From Streptomyces sp. NBC_01451 (GTDB taxonomy: Bacteria; Actinomycetota; Actinomycetes; Streptomycetales; Streptomycetaceae): a stretch of 64,000 bases of DNA. Position numbers and translations under genes: made by a program. The stretch covers positions 2,976,001-3,040,000 of the forward strand of contig NZ_CP109479.1 in the NCBI RefSeq assembly GCF_036227485.1, written 5' to 3'. This document shows, piece by piece, positions 1 to 9,033 of the stretch (its first letter is position 1; every line of letters starts with the position of its first letter). The notes under the pieces are model-generated. The model saw only the letters and a program-made list of their open reading frames with translations, was not told the origin of the DNA and ran no database searches.

Positions 1-91
1 TGGGCGGGGTGCGCACCAGCCGGTAAGCGCCACGGTTCCCCTGTCGACCCTGGGGGTGCGACAGGCGCCTGGTGGAGGAAGAGGAGCTCAC
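1..91 (-). CDS. UvrD/AdnAB-type ATP-dependent DNA helicase, N-terminal 30 codons (partial)
   Basis: Reading the minus strand from a GTG at 91, the frame opens with a Ser-rich start (MSSSSSTRR) and continues to GAYRLVRTPP before the window edge. The YRLVRTPP segment resembles the N-terminus of actinobacterial UvrD/REP-like helicases, just ahead of the Q-motif and Walker A. The position next to an ATL gene matches Rv3202c/Rv3204 order in mycobacteria, where this is a subunit of the AdnAB helicase-nuclease. The catalytic part lies outside the window, so function rests on context and a short match. An AGGA lies about 13 nt upstream of the GTG, a rather long spacing. Confidence 0.5.
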   Translation of the reverse strand, partial: MSSSSSTRRLSHPQGRQGNRGAYRLVRTPP

Positions 92-343
92 GTGGTTCGC
101 CGGTCCTGGTGGGTGTGCTGGTTGGCTGACCGCGTGGAGGACGGTGGCCGGGAAGTGAGGGGGGTGGGTGCAGCAGACGGTACGCCGACGGGTGGTTCGG
201 AAGCAGGCCTTCCGCTTGTTCCCTTCCGCCCCGAGCGTCACCCGGGCCCCTCGCCCCACGAACGTACGCCATGGCACGGACGTGCCCGGTTTACCCCGTA
301 CGGGCCACAGGGCCCCCTGATGCCCGCCCGATGGCGGAAGCTG

Positions 344-706
344 TCAGGTGTGACCATCCGCCCGCTCGCCGTCCCACCGCGCCCGTCTCATGTCGAGGCG
401 CGGCAGATGCCCCTCGGCGGCCCTGCTCGCCTCTTTCAGGGGCGTGCCCTCCGCGCGGTAGTGGCCGAGGGCCTCCAGTTCGTGGCCGGGGAGCAGGACG
501 CCGTCCGCCCGGACGACACGCCACCACGGAACAGCACCTCCGTAGAGGGCCATCACCCGCCCGACCTGGCGCGGTCCGCCCTCCTCCAGCCACTCGGCGA
601 CATCGCCGTACGTCATGACACGCCCGGGCGGGATCATTTCCGCGGCCTCCAGGGCACGCTCGGCGTATTCCGGCAGGGCGTCCGCCGGACGGCTCTCGTT
701 GCTCAT
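344..706 (-). CDS. Alkyltransferase-like protein (ATL; MGMT homologue without the acceptor cysteine)
   Basis: 120 aa. It has the MGMT DNA-binding fold: IPPGRVMTYGDVAEWL (25-40), the helix-turn-helix to residue 53, then PWWRVV at 60-65 where O6-alkylguanine transferases have PCHRVV. The alkyl-accepting Cys is Trp, so it cannot be a methyltransferase. Family knowledge: ATLs bind O6-alkylguanine and hand it to nucleotide excision repair. The ATG at 706 is chosen because AGGA sits about 10 nt upstream; an ATG at 715 overlaps that site. It is followed on the same strand by the UvrD-like helicase, which fits DNA repair. Confidence 0.85.
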   Translation of the reverse strand: MSNESRPADALPEYAERALEAAEMIPPGRVMTYGDVAEWLEEGGPRQVGRVMALYGGAVPWWRVVRADGVLLPGHELEALGHYRAEGTPLKEASRAAEGHLPRLDMRRARWDGERADGHT

Positions 707-891
707 CCGGCCCATCCTGCCCCACCCCACCGACAATGTGACGAGACGGCGACCCTGGGTATTCCTCGCCCCGGAGCGGCGCTTGCGGCAGACTGTGCGC
801 CCCCGCATTGCACCCTGATGCCCCTGTGTGTCAGTGGGGCATGCCACCATCGTGCGGGCGGTGACCGGTGATACGAGACCAAGAAGAGACC

Positions 892-3627
892 ATGAAGCAG
901 CAGGGCGTGCACCCCGAAGGCACGGAGGACACCTCTGAGGTCTCGTCGCGTCCCGGTGCGGACGGCACCGGCCACGAGCACGAGCGGACACCGGGCGGAC
1001 CGGCCGTCGACTGCGCCGACGAAGACGCCCACGTCGAGGAGGTCGAGGGCGACGAACCGCTGCTCCCCGCGCGCGTGCACCGCCCCTCCGATCTCATGCG
1101 GCTCCTGGCCGGCGTCTTCGCGATCGTCGTCCTGCTCGCCATCGCCGCGTTCGCGCACGGCACCACGTCCGGGCTCGAACAGGACATCAACAAGGGCACC
1201 GGCCAGGCACCCGATCTGCTGATCAAGATCGCGGGACTGGCGTCGAGCATCGCGATCCTCCTGGTGCCGGTCGCCTTCGCGATCGAACGGCTGATCAAGC
1301 GGGACGGGCTGCGCATCGCCGACGGTGTGCTCGCGGCCGTCCTCGCGCACGGGGTGACCCTCGCCACCGACCTGTGGGTCGCCAAGGCCGCCCCGGACTC
1401 CATCCAGGAGGCGCTGACCCAGCCCTCCCCCGGCGACATCCACGCGCTCACCGACCCGGTGCACGGCTATCTCGCCCCGGTCATCGCGTACATGACGGCC
1501 GTCGGCATGTCCCGGCGGCCCCGCTGGCGCGCCGTGCTGTGGGTGGTGCTGATGCTCGACGCCTTCTCGATGCTGGTCACCGGCTACACGACACCGTTCT
1601 CGATCATCCTGACAGTGCTGATCGGCTGGTCGGTGGCGTACGGAACCCTGTACGCGGTCGGCTCGCCGAACGTGCGTCCCACCGGGCGCAACCTGATGGC
1701 GGGCCTGCGGCACGTCGGCTTCCACCCGGTGAGCGCGGCCCGTGAGGAGGTGCCGGAGGCCACGGACAGCGGTGACCGCGGCCGGCGCTACTTCGTCACC
1801 CTGGAGGACGGTCCCCCGCTGGACGTCACCGTGGTCGACCGCGAGCAGCAGGCGCAGGGTTTCTTCTACCGCATGTGGCGCAACATCACACTGCGCGGTC
1901 TGGCCACCCGCAGCAGCCTCCAGTCGCTGCGCCAGGCACTGGAACAGGAGGCTCTCCTCGCGTACGCGGCGATCGCCGCCGGAGCCAACGCGCCCAAGCT
2001 CATCGCGACCTCGGAGCTCGGCCCCGACGCCGTCATGCTCGTCTACGAGCACACCGGGGGTCGCACGCTCGACTCGCTGGAGGACGAGGAGATCACCGAC
2101 GAGCTGCTGCGCAACACCTGGCACCAGGTGAAGGCGCTTCAGTCGCGGCGCATCGCGCATCGCAGGCTCGTCGCCGACGCCATTCTGGTGGATCGTTCCG
2201 GCAAGGTGATCCTCACCGACCTCCGGGTCGGCGAGATCGCGGCCGGCGACCTGCTGCTGCGCATGGACATCGCCCAGCTGGTGTCGACACTGGGTCTGCG
2301 CGTGGGTGCCGAACGCGCGGTGACGTCCGCGGTCGGAGTGCTCGGCCCGGACGCCGTGGCGGACTGTCTGCCGATGCTCCAGCCCATCGCGCTGTCGCGC
2401 TCCACACGCGGGACGCTGCGCAGACTCGCCCGCGAGCGCGCCCAGCGTCAGCGCGAGGCGGTCCTGGAGGCGTCCCAGCTGGCCAAACAGGCCCGGCTTG
2501 AGGCGGCCCATCCCGACCCCGGGCCAGTCGCGCTGGAGAAGTCCGGCAAGAAGGCCGTGCGGGCGGAACAGCGGGCCGAGAAGCGGGCCATCGACGAGGC
2601 TCTGGAGGGTGCCCGCGAGGAGGATCTGCTCGCCCAGATCCGCCACCAGGTGCTGCTGATCAGACCGCAGGCACCGGTCGAACCGGCCCGGCTGGAACGG
2701 GTGAGACCGCGCACCCTGATCAGTTTCATCGCGGGCGCGTTCGGCGCGTACTTCCTGCTCTCCCAGCTCACCCACATCGAGTTCGCCACCCTGTTCGACG
2801 AAGCCGAGTGGGGCTGGGTCATCGCGGCCGTGCTGTTCTCGGCGCTGAGTTACTTCGCCGCGGCGATGAGTCTGCTCGGTTTCGTCCCCGAACGGGTGCC
2901 GTTCATGCGGACCGTGGCCGCGCAGGTCGCCGGGTCGTTCGTGAAGATCGTGGCGCCGGCGGCGGTCGGCGGTGTGGCCCTCAACACACGTTTCCTGCAA
3001 CGCGCGGGAGTACGTCCGGGGCTCGCGGTGGCCAGTGTCGGCGCGTCGCAGCTGTTCGGGCTCGGCTGCCACATCCTGATGCTGCTGTCGTTCGGCTATC
3101 TGACGGGCACCGAGAAGACGCCGTCGCTGTCACCGTCCCGGACGGTCATCGCGGGCCTGCTGACCGTCGCGGTGCTCGTCCTCGTGGTGACCTCGGTGCC
3201 GTTCCTGCGGAAGTTCGTCGTCACGCGCGTGAGGTCGCTGTTCGCCGGTGTCGTACCGCGCATGCTGGACGTTCTCCAGCGGCCCCAGAAGCTGGTCACC
3301 GGTATCGGCGGCATGCTGCTGCTGACCGCGTGCTTCGTGATGTGCCTGGACGCGTCGATCCGGGCGTTCGGCGACGAGTCGACCTCGCTCAGCCTCGCCA
3401 GCGTCGCCGTCGTCTTCCTCGCCGGCAACGCGCTCGGCTCCGCGGCTCCGACCCCCGGTGGTGTGGGCGCGGTCGAGGCGACCCTGACGGTCGGTCTGAT
3501 CGCCGTCGGTCTCCCCAAGGAGGTCGCGGCCCCCGCCGTGCTGCTCTACCGGCTGCTCACCCTCTGGATCCCGGTGCTGCCGGGCTGGCTGTTCTTCAAC
3601 CACCTGACCCGGAAGGGCTCCCTCTGA
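892..3627 (+). CDS. Membrane protein: kinase-like (degenerate) domain plus LPG-synthase/flippase-type TM domain
   Basis: 911 aa from the ATG at 892 (AAGAGA just upstream); a GTG at 868 is less likely. An acidic N-terminus (1-65) is followed by about six membrane helices (68-250). A kinase-like domain follows (about 300-500), then a basic helical linker rich in Lys/Arg/Glu/Ala (510-590). The C-terminal TM domain (605-911) is of the UPF0104/TIGR00374 lysylphosphatidylglycerol-synthase TM type, with PTPGGVGAVEA at 853-863. In the kinase part the catalytic loop reads HRRLVADAILVD (423-434) and the DFG position reads DLR (443-445). The usual HRD Asp, loop Asn and DFG Gly are therefore missing and it is probably a pseudokinase. 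No aminoacyl-phosphatidylglycerol synthase catalytic domain is seen. The lipid substrate is unknown. Confidence 0.75.
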   Translation: MKQQGVHPEGTEDTSEVSSRPGADGTGHEHERTPGGPAVDCADEDAHVEEVEGDEPLLPARVHRPSDLMRLLAGVFAIVVLLAIAAFAHGTTSGLEQDINKGTGQAPDLLIKIAGLASSIAILLVPVAFAIERLIKRDGLRIADGVLAAVLAHGVTLATDLWVAKAAPDSIQEALTQPSPGDIHALTDPVHGYLAPVIAYMTAVGMSRRPRWRAVLWVVLMLDAFSMLVTGYTTPFSIILTVLIGWSVAYGTLYAVGSPNVRPTGRNLMAGLRHVGFHPVSAAREEVPEATDSGDRGRRYFVTLEDGPPLDVTVVDREQQAQGFFYRMWRNITLRGLATRSSLQSLRQALEQEALLAYAAIAAGANAPKLIATSELGPDAVMLVYEHTGGRTLDSLEDEEITDELLRNTWHQVKALQSRRIAHRRLVADAILVDRSGKVILTDLRVGEIAAGDLLLRMDIAQLVSTLGLRVGAERAVTSAVGVLGPDAVADCLPMLQPIALSRSTRGTLRRLARERAQRQREAVLEASQLAKQARLEAAHPDPGPVALEKSGKKAVRAEQRAEKRAIDEALEGAREEDLLAQIRHQVLLIRPQAPVEPARLERVRPRTLISFIAGAFGAYFLLSQLTHIEFATLFDEAEWGWVIAAVLFSALSYFAAAMSLLGFVPERVPFMRTVAAQVAGSFVKIVAPAAVGGVALNTRFLQRAGVRPGLAVASVGASQLFGLGCHILMLLSFGYLTGTEKTPSLSPSRTVIAGLLTVAVLVLVVTSVPFLRKFVVTRVRSLFAGVVPRMLDVLQRPQKLVTGIGGMLLLTACFVMCLDASIRAFGDESTSLSLASVAVVFLAGNALGSAAPTPGGVGAVEATLTVGLIAVGLPKEVAAPAVLLYRLLTLWIPVLPGWLFFNHLTRKGSL

Positions 3628-3724
3628 GAGTGCGGCCTCGCGCCGGTGCTCCCCGGGGCGTGCGCGGTACCTCGTACGGCTCGCGCCCCGAGCGCCCCAC
3701 CGGGTGCGACCGCAGGATGGGGGC

Positions 3725-5275
3725 ATGCCCAACCCCTTCCGGCCGCGTGCCGCTGCTCTGACGGCCACCGCACTCCTGCTGACGTCGCTCATGGCGGGGT
3801 GCAGCGACGATTCCGGCCCCACGGACGAGGATCCGTCGGCCCAGAAGCTGAGCTGGAAGGACTGCCCGGCGCCGTCCGGATCGGAGGGCGGCGGCGAGGC
3901 CCCGTCCCCGCTGCCGGGCGGCGGCGCCTGGCAGTGCGCCACCATGAAGGCCCCGCTGGACTGGGCCGAACCGAAGGGCGAGACCATCGGACTCGCGCTG
4001 ATCCGGGCGAAGGCCGACGGCGACGCGGACAAGCGCATCGGATCCCTGATCTTCAACTTCGGCGGGCCCGGCGGCTCCGGAGTCACCACGCTTCCCGCGT
4101 TCGGCACGGACTACACGAGCCTGCGCACGCGCTACGACCTGGTGAGTTTCGACCCGCGCGGGGTCGGCCGCAGCGCCGGTGTGCGGTGCGAGGACGACGA
4201 ACAGCTCGACGCGTACTTCCAGCAGGACGCGACGCCCGACAATGCCGCCGAACGATCCGAACTGCTGGACAACACCAGGAAGTTCAACGCGGCCTGCGAG
4301 AAGAACTCCAAGAGGGTGCTCCCGCATGTCCGTACCACCGACGCGGCCCGGGACCTGGATCTGATGCGCCAGGTCCTCGGCGACGACAAGCTGTACTACT
4401 TCGGCATCTCGTACGGCACCGAACTCGGCGGCGTCTACGCCCACCTGTTCCCCAAGAGGGTGGGCCGTGCCGTCTTCGACGCGGTCGTCGACCCCACCCA
4501 GACACCTGAACAGGGCTCCCTCGGGCAGGCCAAGGGCTTCCAGCTCGCGCTCGGCAACTTCGCCGAGGACTGCACCTCCAAGACCGAGGACTGCCCGGTG
4601 GGCGACACCGCACAAGATGTCGAGGACCGGATCGCCAAGCTCCTCAAGGACCTCGACGCGAAGCCGATCCCGGGCCTCTTCCCGCGCGAACTGACCCAGA
4701 GCGCGGCGGCCAACGGCATCGCGCAGGCGCTGTATTCCCAGGACTTCTGGCCGTACCTCACCGAGGGACTCGAACGGGCGTACGACGGTGACGGCAAGGT
4801 CCTGATGCTGCTGTCCGACTCGATGAACGGGCGCAACCAGAACGGCGAGTACAGCAACATCACCGCGGCGAACATCGCCATCAACTGCTCCGACCAGAAG
4901 CAGCGTTACACCGTCGCGGACGTCGAGGCGAGGCTGCCCGGGTTCCGCGCCGCCTCTCCCCTGTTCGGCGACTTCCTGGTCTGGTCGATGGTCAGCTGCA
5001 CCGACTGGGCCGTGCGGGGCGCCGCCGGGCACCCCGACGTCAGCGCGACCGGTTCGGCGCCGATCCTCGTCATCGGCAACACCGGCGACCCGGCCACGCC
5101 GTACGAGGGCGCGCGGAAAATGGTGGGTGCGCTGGGTGAGGGTGTGGGCGTCGAGCTGACGTACAAGGGGCAGGGGCACGGCGCGTACGACAGCGGGAAC
5201 CGTTGCGTGCGCACGGCGGTGAACGGCTACCTGCTGACCGGGAAGGTACCGGCGAAGGGCACCGTATGCTCCTGA
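3725..5275 (+). CDS. Secreted tripeptidyl-aminopeptidase-like alpha/beta-hydrolase lipoprotein, copy 1
   Basis: 516 aa. A lipoprotein signal peptide ends in LMAGC, so the mature protein is probably lipid-anchored outside the membrane. The triad can be placed at Ser229 (GISYG), Asp455 (NTGDPATPYEG) and His485 (GQGHGAYD). This is the layout of the Streptomyces SlpD/SlpE/tripeptidyl aminopeptidase family with its C-terminal TAP-like domain. Expected role: releasing short peptides from extracellular protein. The ATG at 3725 has AGGATGGGGG before it; a GTG at 3704 lacks a good site. The next gene is a paralogue in the same direction. Confidence 0.85.
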   Translation: MPNPFRPRAAALTATALLLTSLMAGCSDDSGPTDEDPSAQKLSWKDCPAPSGSEGGGEAPSPLPGGGAWQCATMKAPLDWAEPKGETIGLALIRAKADGDADKRIGSLIFNFGGPGGSGVTTLPAFGTDYTSLRTRYDLVSFDPRGVGRSAGVRCEDDEQLDAYFQQDATPDNAAERSELLDNTRKFNAACEKNSKRVLPHVRTTDAARDLDLMRQVLGDDKLYYFGISYGTELGGVYAHLFPKRVGRAVFDAVVDPTQTPEQGSLGQAKGFQLALGNFAEDCTSKTEDCPVGDTAQDVEDRIAKLLKDLDAKPIPGLFPRELTQSAAANGIAQALYSQDFWPYLTEGLERAYDGDGKVLMLLSDSMNGRNQNGEYSNITAANIAINCSDQKQRYTVADVEARLPGFRAASPLFGDFLVWSMVSCTDWAVRGAAGHPDVSATGSAPILVIGNTGDPATPYEGARKMVGALGEGVGVELTYKGQGHGAYDSGNRCVRTAVNGYLLTGKVPAKGTVCS

Positions 5276-5389
5276 AAGACCAGGTCAGAACGTTATCCAC
5301 AGGCTGATACGGCCTCGGCGTGATCCGCCTAATATGGCCGGACCGCCATCCGCTGGTCCGGGCGGACGGCTCGCAGGGGGGAAGTGCGC

Positions 5390-6934
5390 ATGTCTCGTTT
5401 CGTACGCTGGACGGCCGCTGCCGCCGCCGTGCTGCTGGTGGCCGGCTGCAGCGACAGCACGTCCGACAGCGGTGACGGCAAGGGGTCCGCCGCCACGCCC
5501 TCGCCGCCGGCCTCCTCGTCCCGGGCCTCGCCGGGGCTGCCCGCCTCGCTGACCTCGCAGAAGCTCGACTGGGGCCGCTGCGAGGGCACGTCCGACTCCC
5601 CCACACCCGGCAGCGACTGGCAGTGCGCGACGCTCAAGGTGCCGCTGGACTACGCGAAGCCGGGTGGCGAGACCATCGGCCTGGCGCTCATCCGCGCCAA
5701 GGCCACCGGAGGCAACCGCATCGGGTCCCTCCTGTTCAACTTCGGCGGACCGGGCCAGTCGGGCATCTCCGTGATGCCCTCCTACGCCGGGACGGTCTCC
5801 GCGCTCCGCGAACGCTACGACCTGGTGAGCTGGGACCCGCGCGGGGTCGGGGCCAGCGAGGGCGTGCGCTGCCGCGGCGACAAGGAGATCCAGGCCGCCG
5901 AGTCGGTGGACCCGACGCCGGACGACCCGGCCGAGGAGCAGGCGTACTTCCAGGACGCGGCGAGCTTCGGGAAGGGCTGTGAGAAGTCCGCCGGAAAGCT
6001 CCTCGCCCATGTCTCGACGACCGACTCCGCCCGCGACATGGACCTGATGCGCCAGGTCCTCGGCGACACGAAGACGCACTACTTCGGCATCTCCTACGGC
6101 ACCGAACTCGGCGGCGTCTACGCCCACCTGTTCCCGAAGAACGTGGGGCGGCTGGTCCTCGACGCCGTCGTCGACCCGAGCGCCGACATGGTGGGACACG
6201 CGAAGAACCAGGCCCGGGGCTTTCAGCGCGCCCTCGACGACTACCTGAAGTCGACGGGCCAGGACCCGGACCAGGGCTCGCGGAAGATCTCTGCGCTGCT
6301 GAAGCGGATCGACGCCGAGCCGCTGCCCACCTCCTCCGGGCGGAAGCTCACCCAGGGCCTGGCCGTCACCGGCCTCGTCCTGCCGCTGTACAGCAAGCAG
6401 AGCTGGCCGGCACTCACCAGCGCCCTGGACACGGCCGAGGAGGGCGACGGATCGGACCTGCTGGCGCTCTCGGACAGCTACAACGACCGCGACGCGTCAG
6501 GTCACTACGGCACGACGACACATGCCCAACGGGTCATATCGTGCTTGGACGACAAGCAGCGGCCGACCGCGGCGCAGACCAGGAAGCTGCTGCCCGAATT
6601 CCGCAGGATCTCGCCCGTGTTCGGGGAGTTCATGGGCTGGGACACGGCCGGCTGGTGCCACGACTGGCCGGTGGCCGGCCAGTACGACACACCGGAGGTC
6701 GGCGCGCCCGGCGCGGCACCCGTCCTGGTGGTCGGCAACACCAGGGACCCGGCGACGCCGTACGAGGGCACGCGCAAGATGGCGGACGAGCTGGGCAAGG
6801 GCGTGGGCGTGGTGCTGACGTGGAAGGGCGAGGGGCACGGGGCGTACGGCAGTGGGAGCGAGTGTGTCGACTCCACGGTGGACGCGTATCTGCTGGACGG
6901 GACGGTGCCGCCGGACGGCAAGGTCTGTTCATGA
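5390..6934 (+). CDS. Secreted tripeptidyl-aminopeptidase-like alpha/beta-hydrolase lipoprotein, copy 2
   Basis: 514 aa. Lipobox LLVAGC near residue 20, then a Ser/Pro-rich spacer and the same hydrolase fold as the preceding gene. Probable triad: Ser235 (GISYG), Asp453 (NTRDPATPYEG), His483 (GEGHGAYG). Blocks around the nucleophile (YFGISYGTELGGVYAHLFP) are identical in both proteins, so this is a tandem duplication. The spacer after the lipobox and the middle (about 260-400) have diverged, which may reflect different peptide preferences. The ATG at 5390 is preferred over a GTG at 5384 because the AGGGGGGAAG box sits at normal distance. The 114-bp gap upstream could hold its own promoter. Confidence 0.85.
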   Translation: MSRFVRWTAAAAAVLLVAGCSDSTSDSGDGKGSAATPSPPASSSRASPGLPASLTSQKLDWGRCEGTSDSPTPGSDWQCATLKVPLDYAKPGGETIGLALIRAKATGGNRIGSLLFNFGGPGQSGISVMPSYAGTVSALRERYDLVSWDPRGVGASEGVRCRGDKEIQAAESVDPTPDDPAEEQAYFQDAASFGKGCEKSAGKLLAHVSTTDSARDMDLMRQVLGDTKTHYFGISYGTELGGVYAHLFPKNVGRLVLDAVVDPSADMVGHAKNQARGFQRALDDYLKSTGQDPDQGSRKISALLKRIDAEPLPTSSGRKLTQGLAVTGLVLPLYSKQSWPALTSALDTAEEGDGSDLLALSDSYNDRDASGHYGTTTHAQRVISCLDDKQRPTAAQTRKLLPEFRRISPVFGEFMGWDTAGWCHDWPVAGQYDTPEVGAPGAAPVLVVGNTRDPATPYEGTRKMADELGKGVGVVLTWKGEGHGAYGSGSECVDSTVDAYLLDGTVPPDGKVCS

Positions 6935-7041
6935 CGGCGGCGGTGGCCCCGGGCACCTGTGGTGCGCGAGACCCCCGCCGACCGAGCAGAGGGAACGGGC
7001 CGAACCGGAGTAACGGGACAACCGGTGTGATGGACCGCGGG

Positions 7042-8220
7042 TCAGTAGACCGGCTTGTGCGGCTCGATCTGGTTGACCCAGCCGATCACACCGCCGCCGA
7101 CGTGGACCGCGTCCGCGAAACCGGCGGACTTCAGGACCGCGAGAACCTCCGCACTGCGGACACCCGTCTTGCAGTGCAGGACGATCTTCTTGTCCTGCGG
7201 GAGTGTCGCCAGGGCGGTGCCCATGAGGAACTCGTTCTTCGGGATCAGCTTGGCGCCGGGGATCGAGACGATCTCGTACTCGTTGATCTCGCGGACGTCG
7301 ATGATCTCGATGTTCTCGCCGTCGTCGATCCACTCCTTGAGCTGCTTGGGAGTGATCGTCGAGCCGGCCGCCGCCTGCTGGGCCTCCTCGGACACGACGC
7401 CGCAGAAGGCCTCGTAGTCGATGAGCTCGGTGACGGTCGGGTTCTCGCCGCAGACCGCGCAGTCCGGGTCCTTGCGGACCTTGACCTGGCGGTACTGCAT
7501 CTCCAGAGCGTCGTAGATCATCAGACGGCCGACGAGGGGCTCGCCGATGCCCGCGAGGAGCTTGATGGCCTCGTTGACCTGAATGGATCCGATGGACGCG
7601 CACAGCACGCCCAGGACGCCGCCCTCGGCGCAGGAGGGAACCATGCCGGGCGGCGGGGGCTCCGGGTAGAGGCAGCGGTAGCAGGGGCCGTGCTCGGACC
7701 AGAAGACGGAGGCCTGGCCGTCGAAGCGGTAGATCGAACCCCACACGTACGGCTTGTTCAGCAGCACGCACGCGTCGTTGACCAGGTAGCGGGTCGCGAA
7801 GTTGTCCGTGCCGTCGACGATCAGGTCGTACTGACCGAAGATCTCCATCACGTTCTCGGCTTCGAGCCGCTCTTCGTGAAGGACCACGTTGACGTACGGG
7901 TTGATGCCCAGCACCGAGTCACGGGCGGACTGGGCCTTGGAGCGGCCGATGTCCGCCTGGCTGTGGATGATCTGGCGCTGCAGGTTCGACTCGTCGACCT
8001 CGTCGAACTCCACGATGCCGAGCGTGCCCACGCCCGCCGCGGCCAGGTACATCAGCGCCGGCGAGCCCAGGCCGCCGGCGCCCACACAGAGCACCTTGGC
8101 GTTCTTCAGCCGCTTCTGCCCGTCCATCCCCACATCGGGGATGATCAGGTGGCGGGAGTACCTGCGGACCTCGTCTACGGTGAGCTCGCCAGCGGGCTCG
8201 ACCAGGGGTGGCAGCGACAC
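7042..8220 (-). CDS. moeZ: MoeZ: ThiF/MoeB adenylyltransferase fused to rhodanese sulfurtransferase
   Basis: 392 aa. The N-terminal E1-like domain has VGAGGLGSP at 46-54 for ATP binding and two CxxC pairs (CYRC near 180, CAVC near 258) for zinc. The C-terminal rhodanese domain has the active-site loop CKTGVR with Cys350. Family role: adenylation of the C-terminal glycine of ubiquitin-like sulfur carriers (MoaD, CysO, ThiS type) and transfer of sulfur as thiocarboxylate, serving molybdopterin, cysteine and thiopeptide/thio-nucleoside pathways. Length and domain order match mycobacterial MoeZ (Rv3206c). It converges with the peptidase gene pair. Confidence 0.93.
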   Translation of the reverse strand: MSLPPLVEPAGELTVDEVRRYSRHLIIPDVGMDGQKRLKNAKVLCVGAGGLGSPALMYLAAAGVGTLGIVEFDEVDESNLQRQIIHSQADIGRSKAQSARDSVLGINPYVNVVLHEERLEAENVMEIFGQYDLIVDGTDNFATRYLVNDACVLLNKPYVWGSIYRFDGQASVFWSEHGPCYRCLYPEPPPPGMVPSCAEGGVLGVLCASIGSIQVNEAIKLLAGIGEPLVGRLMIYDALEMQYRQVKVRKDPDCAVCGENPTVTELIDYEAFCGVVSEEAQQAAAGSTITPKQLKEWIDDGENIEIIDVREINEYEIVSIPGAKLIPKNEFLMGTALATLPQDKKIVLHCKTGVRSAEVLAVLKSAGFADAVHVGGGVIGWVNQIEPHKPVY

Positions 8221-8283
8221 GGGGACTCCGTTGGTCGGTCAATCACTACAGTTGTTCTCCCCGTAACACTGCCACGCCCTTCT

Positions 8284-9033
8284 TCATTCCGAGACACCCG
8301 TTCCGAGGCGCGAGACAATGTCGTCCCAGTAGCCGGGCATGGTCTCCCAGGGGTCCGCGCGGCCACCGCGTGCCGTGCGGTCGGTGAAGTAGATCGTGGC
8401 GGCGCCCTGCCAGCGGGCGACGCGCAGCGCCTCTTCGAGATGGCCGAGCGGCAGTCCGTGCACGAAGTGGCAGAAGCGCTCGGGCGGATGGTCGGCGGTC
8501 CACTCGGCCACCTGCGACCAGCGGTAGTCGCTCCAGTGCCCGGAGAACGTGACGAGTTGGTCGGCGTGCTCGGCATAGTCGGGATGCGGATGGGTGCCGT
8601 GGCCCAGGACGATGTGCGCGTCACCGTCCGCCGCGCGGATCGTGCCGACCGTGCGGCGGATCTCCGGGAGCGCGGTGCGGTCGGTCGGGCATCGGTCCAG
8701 GAGGAAGCCGTCGGCCTTGTACCAGTCGCGGTACCGCTGTGCCTCGGCGGCCAACTCACCGTGTGCGCGGGCCCCGTGGGCCGTGTCGAGGTGGCCGAGG
8801 ACGCGGACACCCGCGTTGCGCAGGCGGCCGACGGCCTCCAGGCAGTGCGGATCGGGGCGGCTGCCCGGGCCGTCGGCGACATTGAGGACGACCCAGTGCA
8901 GGGGCGTGCCCGGGCGGGTCAGTTCAGCCCACTCGGCCGGGGCGACGAGCGGGTGCGCGAAGCCCGGGATACCGAAGCCTGTGCGTACGCCGGTGCTCGC
9001 GGTGCCCGCCCTGGCACTGGTCAGATGCGGCAT
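8284..9033 (-). CDS. Spherulin-4-like protein (GH114/endo-alpha-1,4-polygalactosaminidase fold)
   Basis: 249 aa. Spherulation-specific family 4 blocks are visible: HWVVLNVADGPGS near 45-58, GVRVLGHLDTAHGAR near 75-89, and WYKADGFLLDRCP near 104-116 carrying the family Asp. Related proteins include fungal and bacterial endo-alpha-1,4-polygalactosaminidases and the hydrolase domain of PelA. In this protein the usual GYVDT-type motif reads GHLDT. No signal peptide is evident, so it looks cytosolic, which is unusual for a polysaccharide hydrolase. It overlaps the 3' end of the epimerase gene by 13 bp, so the two are probably translated together. Substrate is inferred only. Confidence 0.7.
   Translation of the reverse strand: MPHLTSARAGTASTGVRTGFGIPGFAHPLVAPAEWAELTRPGTPLHWVVLNVADGPGSRPDPHCLEAVGRLRNAGVRVLGHLDTAHGARAHGELAAEAQRYRDWYKADGFLLDRCPTDRTALPEIRRTVGTIRAADGDAHIVLGHGTHPHPDYAEHADQLVTFSGHWSDYRWSQVAEWTADHPPERFCHFVHGLPLGHLEEALRVARWQGAATIYFTDRTARGGRADPWETMPGYWDDIVSRLGTGVSE

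Noticed and set aside
818..842. Inverted repeat ATGCCCC...GGGGCAT before the flippase-like gene
   Set aside because: Seven-base GC-rich arms with a long centre are common by chance here.
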